The position numbers and the translations under genes were made by a program. A stretch of 64,000 nucleotides of DNA from Antrihabitans cavernicola (GTDB taxonomy: Bacteria > Actinomycetota > Actinomycetes > Mycobacteriales > Mycobacteriaceae): the NCBI RefSeq assembly GCF_008297975.1, contig NZ_VLNY01000005.1:248001-312000 (forward strand). Reading direction: 5' to 3'. A model generated the notes under the pieces. The model saw only the letters and a program-made list of their open reading frames with translations. It made no database searches and had not been told where the DNA came from. Shown piece after piece: positions 54,325-63,696 of the stretch (position 1 is its first letter; each line of letters opens with the position of its first letter).

Positions 54325-57300
54325 AGTTCTCCGCCCCGACGCAGCAGTGGTTCGACGGCGCATTCGCTGCGCCGACGTCCGCGCAGCTCGGGGCATGGGA
54401 TGCGATCTCCGCAGGCAAGCACACGCTGGTGGTGGCACCTACCGGTTCGGGCAAAACCCTGTCTGCGTTCCTGTGGGCGATCGACCAGCTCGCGGTCCGC
54501 ACCGAAGCCAGCGCGGGCACCAAGGTCCTCTACATTTCACCGCTCAAGGCGCTGGCGGTCGACGTGGAGCGCAACCTGCGTTCACCTCTGGTCGGCATCA
54601 CGCAGACCGCGAAACGGCTCGGGCTGGAGCCACCGGAGATCTCCGTCGGAGTTCGCTCCGGCGATACCAGTCCAGCGGACCGTCGTTTGCTTGTTCGTAA
54701 GCCACCGGACATCCTGATCACCACTCCGGAGTCGCTCTTCCTGATGCTGACGTCGTCGGCACGAGAGTCGCTCGTCGACGTCGACACGGTGATCATCGAC
54801 GAAGTGCACGCCGTAGCAGGCACGAAGCGCGGCAGCCACCTGGCACTGTCCCTGGAACGACTCGACAACCAGCTGACCAAGCCGGCCCAGCGAATCGGAT
54901 TGTCCGCGACAGTCCGTCCGCACGAGGAAGTCGGCAGATTCCTCACCGGCACCGCACCGATCACCATCGTCGCCCCACCCGCGCCCAAGACGTTCGACCT
55001 GTCGGTCCGCGTTCCCGTCGAGGACATGACGAACCTGGGCGACGAGGAATCGGCGGGATCCATCTGGCCGCACGTGGACGCACAGATCGTCGATCTTGTT
55101 CTCGAGCACAAGTCGTCCATCGTGTTCGCGAACTCGCGGCGGCTGGCTGAACGGCTGACCGCGCGGCTCAACGAGGTCTACACCGAACGCCTGGGCGAGG
55201 GTGTCGCGACGGAGCACCAGATGCCATCGCAACTCGGTACGCCCCGCGAGGTCAATCACGGAGCCGAGCCGCTGTTGGCCCGTGCGCATCACGGTTCGGT
55301 GAGCAAGGATCAGCGCGCGATCATCGAGGACGATCTCAAGAGTGGCCGTTTGCGGTGCGTCGTCGCGACCAGCAGCCTGGAACTCGGAATCGACATGGGC
55401 GCAGTAGATCTGGTGGTCCAGGTCGAGGCGCCACCGTCGGTGGCGAGCGGGCTGCAACGTGTCGGGCGCGCCGGTCACCAGGTCGGCGAGATATCTCGTG
55501 GCGTGCTGTTCCCCAAGCATCGCACCGATGTGATCCATTGTGCCGTCACATCGATGCGGATGACGGCGGGCGAGATCGAAGCGCTGCAGGTGCTCACCAA
55601 TCCGCTCGACATCCTGGCCCAGCAGACGGTCGCCGCTTCCGCGCTGGAACCGATCGATGCCGACGAGTGGTTCGATACCGTCCGTCGCACAGGCAGTTTC
55701 GCGACGCTGCCCCGGTCGGCATACGAGTCCACCCTCGATCTACTGGCCGGCCGTTACCCATCCGACGAGTTCGCCGAGCTGCGGCCACGGCTCGTATGGG
55801 ATCGCGACGCAGGCACGCTGACCGGTCGGCCTGGATCGCAGCGTCTCGCCGTCACCTCTGGCGGTGCGATCCCCGATCGCGGCCTGTTCGCCGTCTTCAT
55901 GGTGGGCGGCCGTGACACTGGTCGCTCCGCAGGCTCCGCTCCTGGGTCCCGGGTCGGCGAACTAGACGAAGAAATGGTCTACGAATCTCGCGTCGGCGAC
56001 GTGTTCGCCCTCGGCGCCACCAGCTGGCGAATCGAGGAGATCACTCACGACCGCGTTCTGGTCAGCCCGGCGTATGGGATACCTGGCAGGCTGCCGTTCT
56101 GGCACGGTGACGGGCTCGGCCGCCCAGCCGAACTGGGCGAGGCACTCGGCGCGTTTCTGCGCACGGAGCGCAACGCCATGGAAGCGCGTTGTGTCGACGC
56201 CGGACTCGACGTCAATGCCACCACCAACCTGCTGGCGTTGGTCGACGAACAGAAACAGTCGACCGGACAGGTCCCCAACGACAAAACCCTTGTGGTGGAA
56301 CGGTTCCGCGACGAGTTGGGCGATTGGCGGCTGGTGCTGCATTCGCCTTACGGGCAACCCGTGCATGCACCGTGGGCGCTGGCCATCGGCGCGCGGCTCC
56401 AGCAGCGGTTCGGTATCGATTCCTCCCCCACCGCCTCCGACGACGGCATCATCGTCCGACTTCCCGACACCGAAGACCAGCCGCCGGGTGCCGAACTGTT
56501 CGTCTTCACCCACGACGAGATCGACGACATCGTCACCGAGCAGGTCGGCAATTCGGCGCTGTTCGCCTCCCGATTTCGCGAGTGCGCGGCGCGCGCACTG
56601 CTGTTGCCGCGGCGCAACCCCGGTAAGCGGGCACCCCTGTGGCAACAGCGGCAGCGTTCGGCACAGTTGCTCGACGTCGCTCGCAAATACCCCACGTTTC
56701 CGATCCTGTTGGAGACCGTGCGCGAGTGTCTGCAGGACGTCTACGACCTGCCCGCGCTTCGAGATCTGTTCGGCCGCATAGGGCGTCGGCAGATTCGGCT
56801 GATCGAGGTGGAGACCGCGACGCCGTCGCCGTTCGCGAATGCACTGCTCTTCGACTACGTCGGCGCGTTCATGTACGAGGGCGACAGCCCACTCGCGGAA
56901 CGCCGTGCGGCCGCGTTGTCACTGGATTCGACGCTGCTCGCCGAGCTGCTCGGGCGAGTGGAGTTGCGCGAACTGCTCGACGCCACGGTCATCGCCGACA
57001 CCGAGGCGGAGCTGCAGCGTCTGGCCCCGGACCGGCAAGCGCGTGACGTCGAAGGCGTTGCCGACCTCTTGCGGCTGCTCGGGCCGATGACCGCCGCCGA
57101 GGTGGCCGCACGATCCACCGGTCCGGCCGCCGACTGGTTGGCTGAGCTCGCCGACGCGCGTCGCGCGCTGGAGGTGTCGTTCGCCGGTAGCGACTGGTGG
57201 ATTGCCATCGAAGACGCCAGCCGCATGCGCGATGCGCTCGGCGTCCCGCTGCCGATCGGAACGCCGACCGCATTCGTCGAACCTGTCGCCGATCCACTGG

Positions 57301-58808
57301 GTGATCTGATCGCTCGGTACGCGCGCACACATGGCCCGTTCACCACCGCCGATGCGGCAGGCCGCTTCTCGATCGGTACGGCCGTTGCGGGAACGGTTCT
57401 CCGCAAGCTCGCACTGGAGAAGCGCGTCGTCGAAGGCGAATTCCGGCCCGGTGCAACAGGTTCCGAATGGTGCGATACCGAGGTGCTACGACGCCTGCGT
57501 AGGCGGTCGCTCGCGGCGGCACGCCAGGATGTGGAGCCCGTCAGCACGGCAGCACTCGGCCGATTCCTGCCCAGCTGGCAGCATGTCGGCGGCACGCTCC
57601 GCGGGATCGACGGCGTCGCCGTCGTGATCGAACAGCTTGCCGGAGTGCCGATTCCGGCGTCGGCATGGGAATCGCTCGTCCTGTCGTCGCGGGTGTCGGA
57701 CTACTCACCCGCGATGCTCGACGAACTGATGTCCACCGGTGAGGTGGTGTGGGCGGGCCACGGCCAGATCACCGCGAAGGACGGCTGGGTGTGTCTGTCG
57801 CCCGCCGATCAGGCGCCGTACACGCTGCCGCCGGCCATCGACATCGATCTCACCGAATTGCAGACGCACATCCTCGCCACCCTGAGCGGCGGCGGAGCGT
57901 ATTTCTTCCGGCAACTCTCCGACGCGATCGGCGCCGCCAACGGCACCGTCGACGACACTGCCCTGTCGACCGCACTGTGGGAATTGGTATGGGCGGGGCT
58001 GATCGGGAACGACACGTTCGCGCCGTTACGGGCATTGATGTCCGGAACCAGTCGCACGAGCACCAGCCACCGCGCGCCCCGACGGATGCCGCGATCGCGA
58101 ACCTATCGAGTCGCGCGTCCGACGCTGCCGACCCGAACCGGGCCGCCGACGGCTGCTGGGCGATGGTCGTTGCTACCGGAACCGGAGCCGGATCCCACGG
58201 TTCGAGCGCACGCCACCGCCGACCAACTGCTCGAACGCTACGGCGTGGTTACCAGGGGATCGGTGGTGAGCGAGGGCGTTCCGGGCGGCTTCGCGTTGAT
58301 GTACAAGGTCTTGACGACGTTCGAGGACACCGGTCGTGCGCGGCGCGGGTACTTCGTCAACACCCTCGGCGGCGCACAGTTCTCCAACTCCGACGTCGTC
58401 GATCGGCTGCGCGCCGAGTACGACCGGCAGACATCGCGTGCTGCCGTCGCGCTCGCCGCTGCCGACCCGGCCAACCCGTACGGTGCCGCGCTGCCCTGGC
58501 CACCCGGTGTCGACGGCACCGGGCATCGTCCGGGCCGTAAAGCCGGTGCTCTCGTCGTGCTGGTCGACGGCGAGCTGGTGCTCTACATCGAGCGGGGCGG
58601 TAAAACCGTGCTCACGTTCACCAGCGACGACGAGCAGCTGTCGGCCGCCGCCGGAGCGCTGGCCGCTCTGGTGAAGCAACGAAAGGTCGACCGCGTGGTG
58701 ATCGAAGTGGTCAACGGCGAATCGATTCACGGCCATGCCCTCTCACCCACCCTCGTCGACGCCGGCTTCGCGGCCACGCCGCGGGGCTTGCGCCTGCGAA
58801 GTACGTGA
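54321..58808 (+). CDS. lhr: large helicase-related protein Lhr
   Basis: 1495-residue superfamily 2 DNA helicase that translocates on single-stranded DNA and unwinds RNA:DNA hybrids; involved in DNA repair. Walker A APTGSGKT (39-46), motif II IIDEVHA with Asp160, SAT motif GLSATVRP, motif IV-VI with SIVFANSRRLAERLTARL, TSSLELGIDMG and QRVGRAGH. The Lhr core (about 1-850) is followed by the long Lhr-CTD, with a Pro/Arg-rich linker near codons 1240-1290. Length matches mycobacterial Lhr (about 1,510). ATG 54321 is set by the family start. Nei is downstream with 9 bases between, the same pairing as Rv3296-Rv3297. Confidence 0.96.
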   Translation: MKFSAPTQQWFDGAFAAPTSAQLGAWDAISAGKHTLVVAPTGSGKTLSAFLWAIDQLAVRTEASAGTKVLYISPLKALAVDVERNLRSPLVGITQTAKRLGLEPPEISVGVRSGDTSPADRRLLVRKPPDILITTPESLFLMLTSSARESLVDVDTVIIDEVHAVAGTKRGSHLALSLERLDNQLTKPAQRIGLSATVRPHEEVGRFLTGTAPITIVAPPAPKTFDLSVRVPVEDMTNLGDEESAGSIWPHVDAQIVDLVLEHKSSIVFANSRRLAERLTARLNEVYTERLGEGVATEHQMPSQLGTPREVNHGAEPLLARAHHGSVSKDQRAIIEDDLKSGRLRCVVATSSLELGIDMGAVDLVVQVEAPPSVASGLQRVGRAGHQVGEISRGVLFPKHRTDVIHCAVTSMRMTAGEIEALQVLTNPLDILAQQTVAASALEPIDADEWFDTVRRTGSFATLPRSAYESTLDLLAGRYPSDEFAELRPRLVWDRDAGTLTGRPGSQRLAVTSGGAIPDRGLFAVFMVGGRDTGRSAGSAPGSRVGELDEEMVYESRVGDVFALGATSWRIEEITHDRVLVSPAYGIPGRLPFWHGDGLGRPAELGEALGAFLRTERNAMEARCVDAGLDVNATTNLLALVDEQKQSTGQVPNDKTLVVERFRDELGDWRLVLHSPYGQPVHAPWALAIGARLQQRFGIDSSPTASDDGIIVRLPDTEDQPPGAELFVFTHDEIDDIVTEQVGNSALFASRFRECAARALLLPRRNPGKRAPLWQQRQRSAQLLDVARKYPTFPILLETVRECLQDVYDLPALRDLFGRIGRRQIRLIEVETATPSPFANALLFDYVGAFMYEGDSPLAERRAAALSLDSTLLAELLGRVELRELLDATVIADTEAELQRLAPDRQARDVEGVADLLRLLGPMTAAEVAARSTGPAADWLAELADARRALEVSFAGSDWWIAIEDASRMRDALGVPLPIGTPTAFVEPVADPLGDLIARYARTHGPFTTADAAGRFSIGTAVAGTVLRKLALEKRVVEGEFRPGATGSEWCDTEVLRRLRRRSLAAARQDVEPVSTAALGRFLPSWQHVGGTLRGIDGVAVVIEQLAGVPIPASAWESLVLSSRVSDYSPAMLDELMSTGEVVWAGHGQITAKDGWVCLSPADQAPYTLPPAIDIDLTELQTHILATLSGGGAYFFRQLSDAIGAANGTVDDTALSTALWELVWAGLIGNDTFAPLRALMSGTSRTSTSHRAPRRMPRSRTYRVARPTLPTRTGPPTAAGRWSLLPEPEPDPTVRAHATADQLLERYGVVTRGSVVSEGVPGGFALMYKVLTTFEDTGRARRGYFVNTLGGAQFSNSDVVDRLRAEYDRQTSRAAVALAAADPANPYGAALPWPPGVDGTGHRPGRKAGALVVLVDGELVLYIERGGKTVLTFTSDDEQLSAAAGALAALVKQRKVDRVVIEVVNGESIHGHALSPTLVDAGFAATPRGLRLRST

Positions 58809-58817
58809 GCTTCACCG

Positions 58818-59588
58818 ATGCCCGAGGGTGACACCGTCTTTCATGCGGCCGAACGGCTGCGCACCGCATTGGTCGGTAAACCGTTGACCCGGTGCGATAT
58901 TCGCGTTCCGCGCTTCGCAACAGTCGACCTCAGCGGGCGTGCGGTGGACCAGGTGGTGCCGCGCGGCAAGCATCTGTTCATCCGGGTCGGCGATGCCTCG
59001 ATCCACACCCATCTCAAGATGGAAGGCATCTGGCAAGTGCTCCCACGAGGCGGGCGCTGGCGTCGACCGGCATTCAAGGCGCGAATCGTCCTCGCCAACG
59101 ACACGTCCGAGGCAGTCGGGTTCGAGATGGGCGTCGTCGAGGTGTTGTCGGCACAGGAGGCCGAGCGTGCGGTGGCGCACCTTGGCCCTGACCTGCTCGG
59201 TCCGGATTGGGATGCGAACGAGGCCGTCGAGCGTCTGGCTCGGCACGCCGACATCCCGATCAGCGTCGCCCTGCTCGACCAACGCAATCTCGCGGGTGTC
59301 GGAAACGTCTTCGCGAGTGAGACGTGCTTTCAGGCGCGTGTCGACCCACGCACCCACGTGTCCGAGGTTGCGAATCTGGCCGAAGTGGTCGACGTGGCGC
59401 ACAAACTGCTAACCCTGGCCGCCGCGAAGCCGCCTAGGCAGGAGTTGGTCTACGGCAAGGCCGGGCGGCCGTGTCCACGCTGCGCAACACCGATCATCAG
59501 AATCCAGCACGGAGTGGGCGTGTCCGCGGAACGCAACGTCTACCTGTGCCCGCGCTGCCAGTCCGGTCAGCCGACGACTACGACGTAG
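58818..59588 (+). CDS. nei: Fpg/Nei-family DNA glycosylase
   Basis: 256 residues. MPEGD start with catalytic Pro2 and Glu3 after Met removal; Lys in VPRGKHLFI; helix-two-turn-helix; C-terminal zinc finger CPRC...CPRC (two CxxC pairs) with the arginine finger region IIRIQHGV. It excises oxidised pyrimidines, with lyase activity. It is the partner of lhr in one operon. Terminal TTTT tail is encoded by the first unit of the 59578-59630 duplication. Converges on glpD. Confidence 0.94.
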   Translation: MPEGDTVFHAAERLRTALVGKPLTRCDIRVPRFATVDLSGRAVDQVVPRGKHLFIRVGDASIHTHLKMEGIWQVLPRGGRWRRPAFKARIVLANDTSEAVGFEMGVVEVLSAQEAERAVAHLGPDLLGPDWDANEAVERLARHADIPISVALLDQRNLAGVGNVFASETCFQARVDPRTHVSEVANLAEVVDVAHKLLTLAAAKPPRQELVYGKAGRPCPRCATPIIRIQHGVGVSAERNVYLCPRCQSGQPTTTT

Positions 59589-59630
59589 TCTCAGCGGTAC
59601 CGCCTACGACGTAGTCGTCAGCGGTACCGG
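59578..59630. repeat. imperfect 26-bp tandem duplication at the nei/glpD convergence
   Basis: Unit 1 at 59578-59603 and unit 2 at 59604-59630 are nearly identical. Each begins CTACGACGTAG (a palindrome around its central base) and ends in GCGGTACCG; unit 1 has the perfect palindrome GCGGTACCGC (59594-59603). Unit 2 has one extra base (TCGTCAG against TCTCAG). The nei stop falls in unit 1 and the glpD stop at the first bases of unit 2. The palindromes could act as a bidirectional terminator. Confidence 0.8.
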
Positions 59631-61343
59631 CTCCAGGATGTGGCTCCTCGATTCTGGTGCCGCAACGCGCAATTCGTCTGCCGACTGGTCGTCGGGCTGA
59701 GTCTGGGACCGAACCTCGGCGTCCACTCGTGCGTTGTACGTGGAGATCTCGCGCTCGATGTCCGCTTCGTCCCAACCGAGAATCGGTGCGACCAACCGCG
59801 CCACCTGCTCCGCGCATCGAGTACCTCGGTGGGCGTACTCGATGGATATTCGGGTTCGCCGAGCCAGTATGTCCTCGAGATGGAGCGCACCCTCTGCAGT
59901 CGCCGCGTAGACCACTTCCATCTGCAGGTAGGACGGTGCGTCGGTGAGCGGTTGCAGTAGCTCCGGCTGAGTCTTCGCCAACTCCACCACTTCGTCGATA
60001 AGCGAACCGTAGCGATCCAGCAGGTGCTTCACACGGTACGGATGCAGGCCGTAGATCTCGCCGAGATGCAGGGTTTGGTTGACCAGCGCGAAGTAGCCCT
60101 CCGCGCCGATCAGCGGCACCTTCCCGGTGATCGACGGCGACACGCGTGCCGGAATGTCTTCGGCCGCAAGGTCTACGGCGTCTTCAGCCATCACGCGGTA
60201 GGTGGTGTACTTGCCGCCTGCGATCGCAACCAGACCGGGCGCAACGCGCGCGACGGCGTGCTCGCGCGAGAGCTTCGACGTTTCGTCGCTCTCCCCCGCC
60301 AGCAGCGGCCGCAACCCGGCGTACACGCCGTCGATGTCGTCGTGGGTCAGCGGTGTGACAAGGACGTCGTTGACCGTGTCGAGGATGTAGTCGATGTCCG
60401 CCTTGGTGGCGGCGGGGTGAGCGAGGTCGAGATTCCAGTCGGTATCGGTGGTGCCGATGATCCAGTGCGTACCCCAGGGAATGACGAAGAGAACCGAGCT
60501 TGCGGTGCGCAGGATGATGGCGGCCTCGCTGACGATCCGATCGCGCGGCACCACGATATGCACGCCTTTCGACGCCCGAACCCGGAAGCGACCGCGCTGG
60601 TGCGACAGCGCCTGAATTTCGTCGGTCCACACCCCGGTCGCGTTGATCACGACGTTGCTGCGGATCTCGGTGGTGTTGCCGGTCTCCGAATCCTGCACTC
60701 GGACACCGGAAACCCGGTCGGCTTCGCGGAGAAACCCGACCACCTGTGTCGAAGTCCGCACCACGGCGCCGTAGAAGGCCGCCGTCCGCGCAACGGACAT
60801 GGTGTGCCGGGCGTCGTCGACCACGGTGTCGTAGTAGCGAATTCCACCGATCAAGGAGTTGCGCTTCATGCCCGGTGCAAGGCGTAATGCACCCGCTCGT
60901 GTCAGATGTTTCTGCGCCGGAACCGATTTCGCGCCGCCGAGCTGGTCGTAGAGCAGCATGCCCGCCGCAATGTACGGGCGCTCCCAGCCGCGATGGGTCA
61001 ACGGGCACAAGAATTGTTGCGGGCGCACCAGGTGTGGGGCGAGCGTGGTCAGCGACAGCTCGCGCTCGCGCAAGGCTTCTCTGACCAGTCCGAACTCGAG
61101 CTGCTCGAGATAGCGCAGGCCGCCGTGGAACATCTTCGACGATCGGCTGGACGTGCCCGACGCGAAATCGCGTGCTTCGACGAGGGCCACCTTGAGCCCG
61201 CGGGTCGCGGCGTCGAGCGCAACTCCTGCACCGACGACCCCGCCACCGATCACCACGACGTCGAACTGCTCGGACTTCAGCTGATCCCAGGCCCGGTCAC
61301 GCTGCTCCGGCCCCAAAAACTGTGACCCTGGCTGTTTCGTCAA
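59604..61343 (-). CDS. glpD: glycerol-3-phosphate dehydrogenase GlpD
   Basis: FAD enzyme that oxidises glycerol-3-phosphate to dihydroxyacetone phosphate and passes electrons to quinone; peripheral membrane. About 579 residues. FAD motif [53 protein letters not shown] region and C-terminal GlpO domain match M. tuberculosis GlpD2 (Rv3302c). TTG 61343 is preferred: AGGAGC lies 7 bases upstream and a TAGCCT box (61382-61387) would start the transcript near 61375; ATG 61397 is the alternative but lies upstream of that point. Divergent from glpK, its functional partner. Confidence 0.92.
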   Translation of the reverse strand: MTKQPGSQFLGPEQRDRAWDQLKSEQFDVVVIGGGVVGAGVALDAATRGLKVALVEARDFASGTSSRSSKMFHGGLRYLEQLEFGLVREALRERELSLTTLAPHLVRPQQFLCPLTHRGWERPYIAAGMLLYDQLGGAKSVPAQKHLTRAGALRLAPGMKRNSLIGGIRYYDTVVDDARHTMSVARTAAFYGAVVRTSTQVVGFLREADRVSGVRVQDSETGNTTEIRSNVVINATGVWTDEIQALSHQRGRFRVRASKGVHIVVPRDRIVSEAAIILRTASSVLFVIPWGTHWIIGTTDTDWNLDLAHPAATKADIDYILDTVNDVLVTPLTHDDIDGVYAGLRPLLAGESDETSKLSREHAVARVAPGLVAIAGGKYTTYRVMAEDAVDLAAEDIPARVSPSITGKVPLIGAEGYFALVNQTLHLGEIYGLHPYRVKHLLDRYGSLIDEVVELAKTQPELLQPLTDAPSYLQMEVVYAATAEGALHLEDILARRTRISIEYAHRGTRCAEQVARLVAPILGWDEADIEREISTYNARVDAEVRSQTQPDDQSADELRVAAPESRSHILEPVPLTTTS

Positions 61344-61381
61344 AGCGCCAGCTCCTGTCAGTTGTCTACGGGTGCGGTTCC

Positions 61382-61394
61382 AGGCTAGTAGGTT
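61382..61394. promoter_or_regulatory. overlapping divergent -10 boxes, glpD / glpK
   Basis: AGGCTAGTAGGTT contains TAGCCT on the minus strand (61382-61387, for glpD) and TAGGTT on the plus strand (61389-61394, for glpK). Each gives a leader of about 32 bases ending in a ribosome binding site. Back-to-back use would tie the two glycerol genes to one regulator; no clear operator is seen. Confidence 0.45.
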
Positions 61395-61432
61395 CATGTC
61401 GGAGGCGAGCGAGGCGACGGGAGATCTGCACG

Positions 61433-62944
61433 GTGACCAGCCAGTACATTGCCGCGATCGATCAGGGCACCACGTCGAGCCGGTGCATGATCTTCGATCA
61501 CGACGGCCGCGTCGTCGGCACCGGCCAACGGGAGCACGAGCAGATTCTCCCCAGGGCAGGCTGGGTGGAACACGATGCCGAAACCCTGTGGCGCAACACC
61601 AGTGCCGTGATCGGCGAGGCGCTGGAGGCGACCGGGCTGGGAGCTGCCGACATCGCTGCTGTCGGCATCACCAATCAGCGCGAAACCACTGTCGTCTGGG
61701 ATCGAAAAACCGGAAAGCCCGTGTACAACGCGATCGTCTGGCAGGACACCCGGACCGACCGAATCTGCGAAGAATTGGCGGGCGAACACGGCGCGTCGCG
61801 CTACCAGAAAACCACCGGGTTGCCACTGTCCACCTACTTCGCAGGTCCCAAGGCCCGATGGATCCTCGACAACGTCGAGGGTGCTCGGCAGCGGGCCGAA
61901 GCCGGCGAGCTCTGCTTCGGCACCGTCGACAGCTGGGTGCTGTGGAACCTGACAGGTGGAAAGGCACACGTCACCGACGTCACCAACGCATCACGAACCA
62001 TGTTGATGGATCTCCGGACGCTGCAGTGGGACAAGCAGATCTGCGCCGACTTCGGCATTCCGACGTCCATGCTTCCGGAGATCCGGAGTAGCTCGGAGGT
62101 CTACGGCGAGATCGTGGACGGCCCGCTTGCCGGCGTCTCCGTCGCAGGCATCCTCGGCGACCAGCAGGCCGCAACCTTCGGCCAGGCGTGCCTCTCCCCC
62201 GGTGAGGCCAAAAACACCTACGGCACAGGTAATTTCCTGTTGCTCAACACCGGGACGACGCCGGTGGCGAGCGAGCACGGGCTGCTCACCACCGTCTGCT
62301 ATCGCATCGGCGAGGCCGACGCCGTGTACGCGCTGGAGGGGTCTGTTGCCGTCACCGGATCGCTGGTGCAGTGGCTACGCGACAATCTGGGCCTCATCTC
62401 CGATGCGGACGAGGTCGAGCCGCTCGCGTTGACAGTCGAGGACAACGGCGGCGCCTACTTCGTCCCCGCCTTCTCCGGGCTGTTCGCACCGCGGTGGCGC
62501 CCGGACGCGCGCGGAGCGATCGTGGGCCTGACGCGCTTCGTCAACAAAGGCCACCTCGCCCGAGCCGCCTTGGAGGCCACAGCTTTTCAGACGCGCGAGG
62601 TGATCGAGGCGATGAACGCCGACTCCGACGTCGACCTCACCACGCTCAAGGTGGACGGCGGCATGGTCGTCAACGAGACGCTGATGCAATTCCAGTCCGA
62701 CATCCTCGATGTCCCCGTCGTGCGGCCTGTGGTCAACGAGACGACTGCGCTGGGAGCGGCTTACGCAGCCGGACTTGCGGTGGGCTATTGGGCGAGCGAA
62801 GACGACATCCGCAACAACTGGGCCGAAGACAAGCGTTGGCAACCACAGATGGCGGCGCAGGAACGAGCCCGACGTTTCGGCGAGTGGAACAAGGCCGTCG
62901 AACGCACCTACGACTGGGCGTCGACGGATTCTGGTTCGACGTAG
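61433..62944 (+). CDS. glpK: glycerol kinase
   Basis: Phosphorylates glycerol to glycerol-3-phosphate. 503 residues, FGGY family. N-terminal [37 protein letters not shown]-type phosphate loop [10 protein letters not shown] and C-terminal [16 protein letters not shown] with DGGMVVN. GTG 61433 has GGGAGA 8 bases upstream. Divergent from glpD, making a complete glycerol-to-DHAP step with the facilitator missing here. The 3' end overlaps the Phd-SRPBCC gene by 37 bases. Confidence 0.96.
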   Translation: MTSQYIAAIDQGTTSSRCMIFDHDGRVVGTGQREHEQILPRAGWVEHDAETLWRNTSAVIGEALEATGLGAADIAAVGITNQRETTVVWDRKTGKPVYNAIVWQDTRTDRICEELAGEHGASRYQKTTGLPLSTYFAGPKARWILDNVEGARQRAEAGELCFGTVDSWVLWNLTGGKAHVTDVTNASRTMLMDLRTLQWDKQICADFGIPTSMLPEIRSSSEVYGEIVDGPLAGVSVAGILGDQQAATFGQACLSPGEAKNTYGTGNFLLLNTGTTPVASEHGLLTTVCYRIGEADAVYALEGSVAVTGSLVQWLRDNLGLISDADEVEPLALTVEDNGGAYFVPAFSGLFAPRWRPDARGAIVGLTRFVNKGHLARAALEATAFQTREVIEAMNADSDVDLTTLKVDGGMVVNETLMQFQSDILDVPVVRPVVNETTALGAAYAAGLAVGYWASEDDIRNNWAEDKRWQPQMAAQERARRFGEWNKAVERTYDWASTDSGST

Positions 62945-63453
62945 CGTTTCAGCGCTGCGAGTCGCTCGATCCAGAACTCGGCGTCCATCGAGTGCGAGAC
63001 AGCGACGCGTGTCGATCCGTCGACGTCGCTGAGACGGATTGTCACGTCACCTTTGCGATCGCTCCACGACGCCCGGAGCAGCTCAGCGGGAACGACCGCA
63101 ACCACCTCGCCGCCGTCGCGACTCCATTCGTGGCACAGGTAGCCACCTTCATAGACATCCATCGTGAGCGCCGGCCACCAATCCGAGCGCGCTCGAAAGT
63201 TCGTCAGCGCGCGCCACACCGCCGGCCTGTCAGCGGCGATCTCGATCGCGTGCTCCGCCGAAGGCGCCTCGGTTGTGCTGAGTGCGCGCAACTTCTCCAG
63301 ATCGGCGATCGACACCAGCGCTGCCCCTGGCCTGCCGTTGCGAGTCAGGATGATTCGCTCGCTGCCGTAGGACACACGCGAACACAGTTGGGCCAGCTCG
63401 GCCCTCGCTTTGACGAAGGGAACGGTTGTCGAGACGATCGGTGTGCTGGTCAT
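62908..63453 (-). CDS. Phd/YefM antitoxin-like domain fused to SRPBCC (START-like) domain
   Basis: 181 residues. Residues about 10-60 read as a Phd/YefM antitoxin DNA-binding domain: [46 protein letters not shown], with the typical NGRPxAxLVS strand. From about 68, [48 protein letters not shown] and later [19 protein letters not shown] form a polyketide-cyclase/AHSA1-type SRPBCC fold that binds a hydrophobic ligand. No toxin gene is next to it. It may be a ligand-responsive repressor made from an antitoxin. The tandem palindromes at 63539-63570 lie 86 bases upstream. Confidence 0.8.
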   Translation of the reverse strand: MTSTPIVSTTVPFVKARAELAQLCSRVSYGSERIILTRNGRPGAALVSIADLEKLRALSTTEAPSAEHAIEIAADRPAVWRALTNFRARSDWWPALTMDVYEGGYLCHEWSRDGGEVVAVVPAELLRASWSDRKGDVTIRLSDVDGSTRVAVSHSMDAEFWIERLAALKRYVEPESVDAQS

Positions 63454-63538
63454 GGACGGACGCTAGCGGCGCCCCCCGACATGTCCTCGGCCGTTGCCTG
63501 CGCACCTCTCTCCAGGGTCTCTCCACTCGTCACCTCGA

Positions 63539-63570
63539 AATCGGTACCGATTGTGCAATCGGTACCGATT
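63539..63570. promoter_or_regulatory. two perfect 14-bp palindromes in tandem, operator candidate
   Basis: AATCGGTACCGATT occurs at 63539-63552 and again at 63557-63570, separated by GTGC. Each copy is perfectly palindromic and centre-to-centre distance is 18 bp, nearly two helical turns. The site is between the Phd-SRPBCC gene (start 63453) and the secreted protein gene (start 63697). Such pairing is expected of cooperative dimeric repressors; the regulator is not known. Confidence 0.7.
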
Positions 63571-63696
63571 TTCGGCACGCGACCGGCTACTTCCAGACCG
63601 AACAGCGACCAAAACTACTTGCAATAAGTAACGTTGTCACAATTGCGTCCGAAGTCCCATGCAGCAACGACGACGCACAACAAGGGGGAAGTAAAC

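Noticed and set aside
62908-63453. Type II toxin-antitoxin locus
   Set aside because: Only the antitoxin-like domain is present; no RelE/Doc/PIN toxin gene is adjacent and the C-terminal half is SRPBCC.
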